Shown: positions 16,691-25,690 of the stretch, one piece after another | How the letters are laid out: the number at the start of each line of letters is the position of its first letter | Numbering within the stretch: the first letter of the stretch is position 1 | DNA from: Paenibacillus sp. BIHB 4019 | GTDB lineage: Bacteria > Bacillota > Bacilli > Paenibacillales > Paenibacillaceae | Reading direction: 5' to 3' | Length of the DNA: 64,000 nt | NCBI RefSeq assembly: GCF_002741035.1 | Contig: NZ_CP016808.1 | Span: forward strand, 1,116,001 to 1,180,000 | Notes under the pieces: model-generated | Database searches by the model: none | What the model was told of the DNA's origin: nothing | The model's input: only the letters and a program-made list of their open reading frames with translations | Made by a program: the position numbers and the translations under genes

Positions 16691-17815
16691 ATGTTTATTG
16701 TTATGGGTATTGTCATGCTTGCCGTTTTCGGCTCGCTCGTTTTTTATCAAAGCTGGAGCATTTGGCGGTGGCTTAAGCCGCTGCATACGAGGGCCCGCAA
16801 GCTCATTTATACGGTCGTGGCCGCTGCGCTGCCCTGCACTTTTATCATCGCGATGATTACGCAAAATGCTATTTTAATTGCCATTGGCATGTACTGGCTC
16901 GCTATTTTCTGCCTATTGCTGCTCATTATTCCTTCCGTACAGCTCATCGCAAGACTGCTGCGCTTTACGTCATTGCCACGCGAGTCGGTGTTCAAATGGT
17001 CCGGCATTGCCGTTCCTATTCTGCTCCTAGCGCTGCTCGGCTACGGTTCATTTCTAGCATACAGTCCTGTTGTCCGCACTTATGCTATTACGATTCCCAA
17101 AGGCGCACAGGGCAGCGATCCAGCTAAAAATACATTGAAAATCGTCATGGCCTCCGATATGCATTTTGGCATTTTGTCCGGCAAAGATCATGCCGTCCGT
17201 CTTGTCGAGCGCATTAATGCTTTGAAGCCGGATATCGTGCTGTTTCCTGGCGATATTTTGGATGATCAAATTCAGCCGTATTTGGACAATGGGATTGATA
17301 AGATTATGGCAGCGATTGAGGCGCCCTACGGTGTGTACGCATCGCTCGGCAACCATGATAAATATAACGGGCATATCGAGGACATTATTAACGCCGTTGA
17401 AGCGGGCGGCATGAAGGTGCTGTATGACGAATCAGTTACCATTGGTGACCGCTTCACGCTGCTTGGACGCAAAGATCATTCCGATACGGAGCGTGCGCCG
17501 CTGAGCGAGCTCGTTCAAGGTTTGGATGCAGCCAAGCCGCTCATTTTGCTGGAGCATCAGCCGTATGATTTCGATATGGCCGATGAGCTGGGCGTTGATC
17601 TGATGTTATCGGGCCATACGCATCACGGCCAAATATTTCCGGCGAATTTCATTACGCAGCTCGTGTTCGAGAATGACTGGGGCTATTTGAAAAAGGAACA
17701 GCTGCAATCGATCGTTTCCTCCGGCTTCGGATTTTGGGGACCGCCGATTCGCCTCGGCTCCCGCTCTGAGATCGTGGAAATCAACGTGACGTTTAGCAGC
17801 CCGGATGCAGAATAG
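16691..17815 (+). CDS. Membrane-anchored metallophosphoesterase (YkuE/YaeI-like)
   Basis: A 374-residue protein. Three or four N-terminal transmembrane segments (to about residue 125) precede a calcineurin-like phosphoesterase domain. All five metal-ligand motifs are present: SDMHFG, GDILDD, GNHDKY, EHQPYD and SGHTHHGQ. It is probably an integral-membrane phosphatase or phosphodiesterase with a cytosolic or surface active site; YaeI/LpxG-like and YkuE-like relatives act on envelope substrates. GGGAGAG lies 6 nt before the ATG. It probably shares a transcript with the LysE gene and ends at a strong hairpin. Confidence 0.9.
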   Translation: MFIVMGIVMLAVFGSLVFYQSWSIWRWLKPLHTRARKLIYTVVAAALPCTFIIAMITQNAILIAIGMYWLAIFCLLLLIIPSVQLIARLLRFTSLPRESVFKWSGIAVPILLLALLGYGSFLAYSPVVRTYAITIPKGAQGSDPAKNTLKIVMASDMHFGILSGKDHAVRLVERINALKPDIVLFPGDILDDQIQPYLDNGIDKIMAAIEAPYGVYASLGNHDKYNGHIEDIINAVEAGGMKVLYDESVTIGDRFTLLGRKDHSDTERAPLSELVQGLDAAKPLILLEHQPYDFDMADELGVDLMLSGHTHHGQIFPANFITQLVFENDWGYLKKEQLQSIVSSGFGFWGPPIRLGSRSEIVEINVTFSSPDAE

Positions 17816-17848
17816 AGCTTTAAATACACCCTATCTATGCAAAAAAAG

Positions 17849-17880
17849 AGAGCCATCCCCTATGAATCGGGATGGCTCTT
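17849..17880. terminator. Bidirectional terminator after the phosphoesterase gene
   Basis: AGAGCCATCCC and GGGATGGCTCT pair around a 9-nt loop. It has a T-rich tail on the plus strand and seven A upstream, which serve as the T tail for the minus-strand gene that ends at 17932. Confidence 0.8.
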
Positions 17881-17931
17881 CTTCGTATGGCTTGACGACC
17901 CTCTTATTGCGTCAAACGCTATCTTTATTGA

Positions 17932-20900
17932 CTACTCCAGCTTTTGCAGAAGCTTGTTAATAACCTGGGCCGTTTCAGCCCGCGTAGCAATAGCAGCTGG
18001 ATCAAAACGATTTTGATTTTTGCCATTCATAATTTCCAGCTCGGTTACTAAAGCTACTGCTTGCTTGGCCCATTCCGATATGTCGCCTGCATCTGCAAAG
18101 TCCAGAGCTATTTGGTTGGCGGACTGCTCGTCAGCATTCAGCATCACCCAGGCTCGGGCCATAATGCTAGCCATTTGTTCTCTGGTCAGCGCTTCATTCG
18201 GAGCAAACGTCCGTGCATCCTTCCCTTGAATGAGTCCCGCAGCTACCGCTGCCCCTACCTCATCATAATACCAGTTGTCAGATGATACATCGTCGAACTT
18301 TTGCGCTGCGCCAGTTGTGCCAGCGACAGCGGTATCCAGTTTGAGCGCCCGGACAAGCATCGCTGTAAACTCAGCGCGGGTCGTCGTTTTTTGCGGGGCA
18401 AACCGTTCATTCGAAAGCCCGAGGACGATATGCTTAGCCGTTAATGAACGGACCGCATCATACGCCCAATGCGAAGCAGGCACATCGCTAAAAGCTGCTT
18501 CATAAGACATGACCGCATATTTGCTGAAATGAGGTACGGAGGTGCTGATTAGCTTGGCAGCCTTGTCGATTTTGCCGCCGACATACTCCCACTTCTGATC
18601 GTTTTCGCTGTACCAGTAAATGCCCAGCAGATTTTCTTCATCCGCGCTCGCGTTATAGCTCAATTGAATGCCGACTGGCGAGGAGAAATTGGCCAATTGC
18701 TTCTCCGTACCATTTGCTGTGCGGATCAGCAAAGTAAACGCGTAAGCTTCCCCGGATGATTTTAAGCTGCCGGATTGAACGTTCTGCTCCAGCCTATCCA
18801 AAGACAAAATAATTTGCGCTGTTGCAGCTTCATTTGCTCCAATAAGCTTTGCCAAATCCGCAAGCACGCTTGCTGGAATTTCAAGCACTACTCCGCTGCT
18901 TTCTACACGAAGTGTTGAAGTTCCCAGCATTGTGCCGGCATTGGCAGGAAGTACAAGCTTACTCTTGCCAGCGGCAAGCTGAAGCTTAACGATCCCGCCA
19001 TTGCTGCTTGCCAGCTCATTGCCCGTTACTACTTGATTCGTTGCTGGCAGTGGCGTTGCCGATGGCGACGGTGTTGGCGTCGATGATATAGTCGGACTCG
19101 ACGTTGCTGGTGCTGGTGTCGCAGTCGGTGACGATGTTGGCGTCACCGGCGAATCCGTAGGCACTGGTGTCGGCGTTGGCGTCACTGGCGTATCGGTTGG
19201 CACTGGTGTCGGTGTTGGCGTCACTGGTGTATCCGTAGGCACTGGTGTCGGCGTTGGCGTCGGTTCCACCGATGCCGCCGTCACCGTCACAACGGCTTCC
19301 GCACGGAGCGAGGTTCCATCAACCGTCCCTGCAACAGCAAAGCTGCCTTCTGCCGCATATTGCTCGGCGCTTATTGCATCCCAGACGACAAAAGCGGTTC
19401 CTCTCGCATCGTTCTCATACGTCACTTGAACGCTTGCCGGGAGGCTTGGCGCAGTGCCAACGGTCGTTGCTGCTGCTGCTTGATCTACGCTTTTAATATC
19501 TTTGCCTTCATACAAACCCTTCACTTGCGAGGCCGTCATCGGCCCATTGTAAATCCGGAAATCATCAAGGCCCGCATGCAGCTGCGCCCCGTTGCCATAA
19601 CCGGAAACACCGATTTTTTTGACATCCGCAGTAGCGGTTATCTTCCTCGGTGTGCCGTCTGTGCCAAGCGTCTGCGCAACCCCATTTTTATAAATCGCCC
19701 GTTCGCCGGTCGCGGAATCAAATGTAATGACGACATTCGTCCATTCATTCAGCGGCAGAAAATCATTCGGCGATTGCTTTACATAAAAACCGTTGGCGCC
19801 ATCGACATAAAAGATGCTCGAGTTGCCATTGTATGTCAAGAAAAAGCCATTGCCTGCATAATTGCTCTCCGGCTTGAACCAGAGCAGCACATTTTCACGG
19901 TCATTCATATTTTCCGTCCGTTTAATCCAATAGGACAGTGTCAAGCTGCCAGGCTGCAAAGCCGCACTATTGCCCGCGTTTATATAATTGCCGGAAACGC
20001 CATTAAACTGCAATGCTCCTCCGGTATGCCCGTCATTTACCCGGCCCACTTCTCCGTTAATCGTGCCATTTAGCGCCGAAGCGGATGCATCCTGAACGAT
20101 CGTTCCTTCCGTCTCATCGAAATTGTAGCGAACAATGAGCGAAGGATAACCTTGTATTTCTCGGGCCATCACCGTTACATTTGCCGTCGCTTCCAGGCTT
20201 GTGCCAATAACGAGGCCTTTTACCGTAAAGCTGCTGCCCGCTTCCGCGTACTGCTCCGGCTGAATGCCGTTCCATCTCACCGATGCATCAATGGAGCTGC
20301 CATCCTTCAAATAAACCTTAACCGATGCTGGCAGCTTCGGAGCTACGTCGACTGGAGTGGACACCTGCACCTCTTCAATGCGTTCGATTTCATCAACTGG
20401 CGGAGCAACCATTGCCGCAATTTCCGCCGCCGTTAAAGCACGGCTGAACAGCTGAAAATCATCGACGCTGGCATTTAAATAAGGATCGCTATATTGCGAT
20501 TTGCCAATGTAGTTATTTTTCGTTTTGCCGAGGCTTCTCGGCGTTAATGTCATATGGTCATTGCGTCCAACCTCTGCGCCGTCCACGTACAAAATGCCTA
20601 GCGAACCATCCAGCGTTACCGCTACGTGCCTCCATTCGCCCGTAGTCAGCGCAGGTCCGGTAATCGATTGCTCGGCCCCTGGCTGGTTTCCGCCTGTCGT
20701 TATGCTGAATTGCATCGAGGAGCCTACCTTCGGCGCCAAAAACATATAGGATTGCGTTCCTGTGCCAAAATCAAACAATCGGGAATAATCATTCAATTGA
20801 TCGGCCTTCACCCAAGCCGCAACCGTAATTTTCTCCGTAAGTCCCAGCACATTGTCCGGCAGCAGTACATAACCGTCCGTACCGCCTACTTTGACGGCGT

Positions 20901-23900
20901 TGCCTGAGCGTCCGCTAGCCCATGCAGACGTGCCTTTAAGGGAAGCATCCTTTCCGCTGCCAGAAGAATCTGCGGCAAGCGTACCCGACGTCTCATTAAA
21001 GTTATAGCTCGCAATAACGTCCGGAAGGGCCGCTGGCGGATTAACGGTAATGCTCACCGTATCGCTGGCATTCAGCTCCGAATCATCTGCACTGAGCTTT
21101 AGTACATAATTTCCCGGCTCATTAAACTGGGCTGTCGTAACAGGCGAGGTCGCAAATCCGAAGTCCACCACACCGCCCGCAGGGCCGGATTCCATGCTCC
21201 ATTGCACCGTCAGCTTGCCGGCAGGAAGGCCGTCATCCTCCACACTGCCTTTGAGCACCAGATCATCATATAAATGAATCTCCTGATCATCGCCCGCATA
21301 AACCGTTGGCGCTGTATTTGGGTCTGGCGTCGTTTCACTCAGCTCAACTGTATAATTTGCTGCTGCTGGCGCATCTACCGCAAGAATCGCCTTTGCGCCA
21401 AACGCATTCAGCTTGCCTGCTGGCTGCCCATCCACCGTTACGGCATAAGCTCCCGGCTTCAAGCCTTCAAGCGTCAAATTAACTTGATGCGCCGCGCCTG
21501 GCGTCAAATTTTTAATATCCAGCGCAGCTGCATCCTTGGTTTTGGACAGCTCTGCATGTGTAAACTGGTCCCGCTCAAGCGTCAAATACAGCTTTTCGGT
21601 AATCAGATTTATTTTCTTATAAAGCCCATCTATCGGTTCAATGGAATAAGAACCGCTATCCTCCGTCACATTCGCACCGTACCCTGTCAGTCCAAAAATC
21701 GGATCAACCGCAACGTCCGCGCTTAAAATTTGCAGGGCGCCGAACAAGCCAAGATCGGATTCTCCCGTCATGCCTCTCCAGCCGTTAAGCAGTGGGAGCG
21801 ATGCGCCGCCGCCATGTCCAAGCGTCCCAAGATTGCCCTTCTCCGCTTGATACGTCCATGCCGAAGCGCCATAGTTGGCCGGATCGTCGCTGATCTGTCC
21901 CGTGTTGATAGCGCCAACATTGGCGATTTTCGCCGCATAAGAAAGCCGCTGCTCTACTTCCCGGTTGCCGCTTGATTGATAGCGGATCCAGTCATCCATC
22001 GCATAACCGGCGAGCGATACGGTGTACTGAAAATTCCACCAGTTTTCGCCTGTAATCGTAACCGGGTCCGTGTAGTAATACCACACCGGCATATGGCCGC
22101 GCGAGGCCCGTGTTTTGGCATTGATTTTGCCCATCATTTCTTGAGCTTTGAGCTGCTCGGCCCCATTCTCGCTTTGCATTTTGGCAAGAGTGTAGACCGC
22201 TTCCTCGCCCGTATTGTCGTAGCTGTATTCCGAGCCGTACGGATACTTCGTATTTTTAAAATTGTTATATTTCGTTGCCATTTTCCCAATAATATCGCTT
22301 GCTTCGACGACATAACCTTCATCCTGCAGCGCTTGAATAATCGCCGGCGTCGTCAGCTCGCCCATCAATCCCGTATTCCAGTTGTAGGCAACCGGCCCTT
22401 CGTAGAGCGCCTTCATAATATTGTAGGCCCGCAGCAAATACGTATTTGCATCATGCTCATAGTCGATGAGACCCGGGTATTCTTTAACGATTTTATACAT
22501 GCTGAAGAAGGTGTTGTAAATGTGCGGATACGCATAACCCCGATAGGTCGGCGTCGTATTCGGCTCCGGCATTAAAAAGTCATGGATTAAATAATCGTCA
22601 TGATGCCCGTTCATCAAATTTGTCCAAATTGCAGTCTCCAAATATTCGTCGACTGCCTTGACCTCTCTCGCCACCGGATCGAGGGCATTTTTCTCCGCTA
22701 GAAACTGACCATGCGTCAGCCCCCAATCGTCGCCCCAGCCCCAATAGCCGTTGAAATTGCCCATTTTCTTCTTCGTGTTCATCATCCAGTCGTCAAACAC
22801 TTTATCATGAATTTCGCCCGGCGCCTGCCACTGCATGGAATCCACCATAAATTCGGAATGCGCCGCCAAAGCTTCATCGATAGGCGAAATCGCATAAAAT
22901 TGCAAAACGGTGCTGAGGCCATCCCCATAGCTGACCGTAATATCGTTCGGCCCCAGCTTCGCCATTTGCAGCTCATAAATATGATGGCCGCCAGCCTTGC
23001 TCTCTACCAGCGGAATGTCGCTGCCCGCATCATCTTTAACGGAGTTAATCGTCTGCATCGTTCGCAAATCGAACTTCGCCTTCTGATTAGTCGGAACGAT
23101 CATGCCGGGAACGACGCTGACATCGACCAGTCCTTCCTCATACAGCTTCTGCTTCATTTGGTGCTCATCAGCTACAGCATGAAAATTAAAGCCATACTGA
23201 TTGTCAGCCCCCGCCTCCAGGATGAGGCTTGTATTCGGCAAATAGCCGCGGTTCGTCTTCTTAATCACATTGGAGTGAATGTAATAGACGTTCAGCCCCT
23301 CTATCCACTTGCCGCTTTCTCCCGTCCATTTGCTGTTCGGGCGTTCCTCCTGCCGCCACCGATCCTGGTATTCAAAACCGGCCTTCGTCTGCGCATCCGG
23401 CGTCATCAGCAGGTAGGAGCCTAGTCCGCTAGGACGGCTTGCCGTCATATACGAGCTGTTATTGCCAACAAAGGAGTGGCTCACGACCCGCGTTTCATAA
23501 ATCGCATCCCCGTAATTCCACTGCTCATTGAAAGGAAGCGGTACGCCGTAATCGCCGATTTCCAGCTTTTGCCCACTCGTATTCGTCAGATGAATGGTCC
23601 AGTTGAGCGTTCCATCCTCCTCCAGCGTGTAGGTTTCCACCAAAGTGAAATCCTTTATGCCTCCGACATTTTGCGACCCCGCATACGTCACGGTTGTCAC
23701 ATTCCCATTTCTTGCGATCTGCCGTACATCACCTGATTGATTGGTCGACACTTCCTTCCATTGCCCGTTATCGCCCAAGCGATACGTAAACATCAGCTCG
23801 CCCATCCATTGGTGATCGGCTGTATTTTGCTCCGGCGCAACCGTCTTGTTCATCACATATTCCGTCGGGTATAAGTCGCCTTTGATTTTAAGCGAGCTAA

Positions 23901-24060
23901 TTTCGCCATATTCCCCGATCTCCACCTGCAAGCCGCCCTCTGCTTCCGCACCCCAGGCCTTCCCGATTAATGGACTAAATAATCCCGCTATAATGGCTAC
24001 TGCTGAAAATAAAGCTATGGTCCGTCTAGCCGTTAACGTTTTCCATCTCTTCTTTATCAC
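17932..24060 (-). CDS. Giant SLH-anchored DUF5695/LamG surface protein
   Basis: A 2042-residue exported protein, probably a polysaccharide-active enzyme fixed to the S-layer. Order: signal peptide ending near GKAWGA (residue 37); a ~850-residue DUF5695-type catalytic-looking region (rich in Trp/Tyr, with helical (alpha/alpha) character and WNTGLMGELTTPAI); a PKD/K319-type beta domain (~920-1010); two LamG/concanavalin-like domains (start SYNFNETSGTLAADSS and RYNFDETEGTIVQDAS), each followed by a bacterial Ig-like (Big_4) domain; a Thr/Pro linker of repeated PTPTPVPTDTPVT; a beta domain; and three SLH domains (FSDVPASHWAYDAV; FDDVSSDNWYYDEV; FADAGDISEWAKQAV). It is divergent from an AraC regulator. 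Catalytic residues and substrate cannot be assigned by eye. Confidence 0.85.
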   Translation of the reverse strand: MIKKRWKTLTARRTIALFSAVAIIAGLFSPLIGKAWGAEAEGGLQVEIGEYGEISSLKIKGDLYPTEYVMNKTVAPEQNTADHQWMGELMFTYRLGDNGQWKEVSTNQSGDVRQIARNGNVTTVTYAGSQNVGGIKDFTLVETYTLEEDGTLNWTIHLTNTSGQKLEIGDYGVPLPFNEQWNYGDAIYETRVVSHSFVGNNSSYMTASRPSGLGSYLLMTPDAQTKAGFEYQDRWRQEERPNSKWTGESGKWIEGLNVYYIHSNVIKKTNRGYLPNTSLILEAGADNQYGFNFHAVADEHQMKQKLYEEGLVDVSVVPGMIVPTNQKAKFDLRTMQTINSVKDDAGSDIPLVESKAGGHHIYELQMAKLGPNDITVSYGDGLSTVLQFYAISPIDEALAAHSEFMVDSMQWQAPGEIHDKVFDDWMMNTKKKMGNFNGYWGWGDDWGLTHGQFLAEKNALDPVAREVKAVDEYLETAIWTNLMNGHHDDYLIHDFLMPEPNTTPTYRGYAYPHIYNTFFSMYKIVKEYPGLIDYEHDANTYLLRAYNIMKALYEGPVAYNWNTGLMGELTTPAIIQALQDEGYVVEASDIIGKMATKYNNFKNTKYPYGSEYSYDNTGEEAVYTLAKMQSENGAEQLKAQEMMGKINAKTRASRGHMPVWYYYTDPVTITGENWWNFQYTVSLAGYAMDDWIRYQSSGNREVEQRLSYAAKIANVGAINTGQISDDPANYGASAWTYQAEKGNLGTLGHGGGASLPLLNGWRGMTGESDLGLFGALQILSADVAVDPIFGLTGYGANVTEDSGSYSIEPIDGLYKKINLITEKLYLTLERDQFTHAELSKTKDAAALDIKNLTPGAAHQVNLTLEGLKPGAYAVTVDGQPAGKLNAFGAKAILAVDAPAAANYTVELSETTPDPNTAPTVYAGDDQEIHLYDDLVLKGSVEDDGLPAGKLTVQWSMESGPAGGVVDFGFATSPVTTAQFNEPGNYVLKLSADDSELNASDTVSITVNPPAALPDVIASYNFNETSGTLAADSSGSGKDASLKGTSAWASGRSGNAVKVGGTDGYVLLPDNVLGLTEKITVAAWVKADQLNDYSRLFDFGTGTQSYMFLAPKVGSSMQFSITTGGNQPGAEQSITGPALTTGEWRHVAVTLDGSLGILYVDGAEVGRNDHMTLTPRSLGKTKNNYIGKSQYSDPYLNASVDDFQLFSRALTAAEIAAMVAPPVDEIERIEEVQVSTPVDVAPKLPASVKVYLKDGSSIDASVRWNGIQPEQYAEAGSSFTVKGLVIGTSLEATANVTVMAREIQGYPSLIVRYNFDETEGTIVQDASASALNGTINGEVGRVNDGHTGGALQFNGVSGNYINAGNSAALQPGSLTLSYWIKRTENMNDRENVLLWFKPESNYAGNGFFLTYNGNSSIFYVDGANGFYVKQSPNDFLPLNEWTNVVITFDSATGERAIYKNGVAQTLGTDGTPRKITATADVKKIGVSGYGNGAQLHAGLDDFRIYNGPMTASQVKGLYEGKDIKSVDQAAAATTVGTAPSLPASVQVTYENDARGTAFVVWDAISAEQYAAEGSFAVAGTVDGTSLRAEAVVTVTAASVEPTPTPTPVPTDTPVTPTPTPVPTDTPVTPTPTPVPTDSPVTPTSSPTATPAPATSSPTISSTPTPSPSATPLPATNQVVTGNELASSNGGIVKLQLAAGKSKLVLPANAGTMLGTSTLRVESSGVVLEIPASVLADLAKLIGANEAATAQIILSLDRLEQNVQSGSLKSSGEAYAFTLLIRTANGTEKQLANFSSPVGIQLSYNASADEENLLGIYWYSENDQKWEYVGGKIDKAAKLISTSVPHFSKYAVMSYEAAFSDVPASHWAYDAVRSLTAKHIVLGLSNERFAPQKTTTRAEFTAMLVRALKLDTAVAGTTGAAQKFDDVSSDNWYYDEVGAAVAAGLIQGKDARTFAPNEALTREQMASIMARAWVMLNADEQSANQIALDFADAGDISEWAKQAVALVTELEIMNGKNQNRFDPAAIATRAETAQVINKLLQKLE

Positions 24061-24080
24061 AAAACAGCCTCCTTGTTAAT

Positions 24081-24277
24081 CGTTTAGATTTCTAGTGAGA
24101 AACCGCTACTTCATTCTAGCTCCTCATTCAAATAGGAAACAGCAGACACCCCTTTCCGCTTACTTCACAAGCATATGTAAGCGCTTTTTCATTATCATAG
24201 CACGGTATTTTTGAATAGGATTTAATGATTTCAACCAAAACTTTCATATTCGCAACCTGATTTCTGAAATCTAAACG
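24081..24277. promoter_or_regulatory. Divergent control region with 12-bp inverted repeats and a cre-like site
   Basis: CGTTTAGATTTC at 24081-24092 recurs as its exact complement at 24266-24277, flanking the region between the giant SLH gene and the AraC gene. These are good candidates for AraC half-sites. Between them TGTAAGCGCTTTTT (24176-24189) has the left half of a cre (CcpA) site with a mismatched right end. Confidence 0.5.
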
Positions 24278-24411
24278 TGTAACCTTTTTTTGGGCAAGCT
24301 GCCTGCCTTCTATTTTTTTCGATTGAGTTTGTGAGCCGCCTTGAGTATGATAGAGAAAAAACGAAGCTGTTCATTCATACAAAGCCAACTCAAGTATGAT
24401 GGAGGTGCACG

Positions 24412-25302
24412 TTGAAACCAACCGTTTTGCATTTTATCACACCGCCGGTTCCTTGCATTATCGATTGTGGTACAAACGTCTACGCGCCGGGCGAGCAGCA
24501 TATTAGACGCAGAAGCATTGGCGTCTTTGATCTAATTGCAGTCACCCGCGGCACCTTATTTATTAGCGAGGAGGATGAGCAGTGGAGTCTGAAGCAGGGG
24601 CAAATGCTCATTTTGCGCCCCGATGCGCTGCATTACGGCTTTGCCCCATGCACGGAGCCTACCGAAATTGTCTGGATTCATTTTCAAATTTTCGGAAGCT
24701 GGCGCACAAGCGAATCGCTGCAGGCTGCTGCTGAAGAGCAAGCCTCTCTCATGGAGTCGCACCGGGCAAAAGCCTATTTGCACAACCGCGATTTAAGCTC
24801 TATTTTTATCCAAAAGCACAGAAGCCTGTCCGCTCAGGCTCTCAGCCTGCTCGGCCATTTTTCCCAGCTGGAGCAGGTGCCGCCCACCCTGCGCAATTGG
24901 AAAAGGCAGGATCATTTTCAAGCCTTATTGCATGAATTGAAGGAGGAGCAAGCGCTAGCCTCCGACTCTACGACCGCCGCTCTTGCCAGAAAGATTGAGC
25001 TGTTTATCCGCCAAAACTATGCGCTCCCCATTACGAATAAAATGCTGCAAATCCATTTAAACTATCATCCTAATTATTTAGCCAAATGCATGAGCAAGAT
25101 GTATGGTGTAACGCCGGTCGAATATTTGCTAGTCTATCGCATGGAGCAGGCGAAGCGTTTGCTGGCGCAAACCTCCTATCCGATTGGCAAAATCGCCGAG
25201 GAGGTCGGCTTTGTCCATACGTCCCATTTCACCTCCCACTTTACGAAGCGCGAAGGGCTGTCCCCGTCCAAATATCGGCAGGTGCATTCCCCCGTCTCCT
25301 AA
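24412..25302 (+). CDS. AraC-family transcriptional regulator
   Basis: A 296-residue regulator. The N-terminal cupin-like ligand-binding domain covers about residues 15-165, with the motif RPDALHYGFAP. The C-terminal double helix-turn-helix (about 195-290) carries the AraC signature IGKIAEEVGFVHTSHFTSHF followed by SPSKYRQ. This is the layout of sugar- and oligosaccharide-responsive activators (AraC/RhaS, MsmR types). The start is a TTG with GGAGGTG directly upstream. It is divergent from the 2042-aa surface protein, whose expression it most likely controls through the 12-bp inverted repeats between them. Confidence 0.9.
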   Translation: MKPTVLHFITPPVPCIIDCGTNVYAPGEQHIRRRSIGVFDLIAVTRGTLFISEEDEQWSLKQGQMLILRPDALHYGFAPCTEPTEIVWIHFQIFGSWRTSESLQAAAEEQASLMESHRAKAYLHNRDLSSIFIQKHRSLSAQALSLLGHFSQLEQVPPTLRNWKRQDHFQALLHELKEEQALASDSTTAALARKIELFIRQNYALPITNKMLQIHLNYHPNYLAKCMSKMYGVTPVEYLLVYRMEQAKRLLAQTSYPIGKIAEEVGFVHTSHFTSHFTKREGLSPSKYRQVHSPVS

Positions 25303-25381
25303 TTCAAGGGCGAGTGGCATTGCTGTCTTATGGAGTCAATGCCCGTTTGACGGTGCAATAGAACAACACTAGAAAATAATG

Positions 25382-25420
25382 AAAAAAACAGCGGACACCG
25401 TTAGGAACGGCGTCCGCTGC
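25382..25420 (-). terminator. Terminator of the GntR-ABC operon
   Basis: CAGCGGACACCG / CGGCGTCCGCTG hairpin (25389-25419) followed on the minus strand by seven T. It overlaps the last codons of the gene ending at 25401. Confidence 0.85.
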
Positions 25421-25652
25421 TTGCGCTTACGATAAGCGCTTTGCGCATAATCATCTTTTTCACTTGCTCTCGGCGCTCAGCGGGGGATTGGAGATGAAAG
25501 GCCTGCTCCCTGCCCATGGCAAGCAGCGCCTGTTCGCCCGCCTCAGCGGCAAGCCGCTCATCCTGCAAAATATAAAAGGCAAGCTGATAGCTCCATATTT
25601 CCAGCTCTCTGAGCGCCTCGACCGTTTGATCCAGGCTGACTGCTGCCTGCAT
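25401..25652 (-). CDS. Small protein resembling an ECF sigma-factor region
   Basis: An 83-residue protein, last in the GntR-ABC operon, 38 nt after the propeller-like gene. The segment LEIWSYQLAFYILQDERLAA, then EAGEQALLAMGRE, resembles region 2 of ECF sigma factors (compare the usual AYYLLGDEEDAEDAVQEAFL). There is no region 4 or space for one, so it cannot be a complete sigma factor. It may be a sigma-region-2-like adaptor or regulator, or the resemblance may be chance. I choose ATG 25652 because GAGGTG lies 6 nt upstream; a GTG at 25661 overlaps that site. Its stop lies inside the operon terminator. Confidence 0.65.
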   Translation of the reverse strand: MQAAVSLDQTVEALRELEIWSYQLAFYILQDERLAAEAGEQALLAMGREQAFHLQSPAERREQVKKMIMRKALIVSASSGRRS

Positions 25653-25690
25653 GCCTCGCACCTCACTCTCTTTTTGGGGACGTTTCTAGT

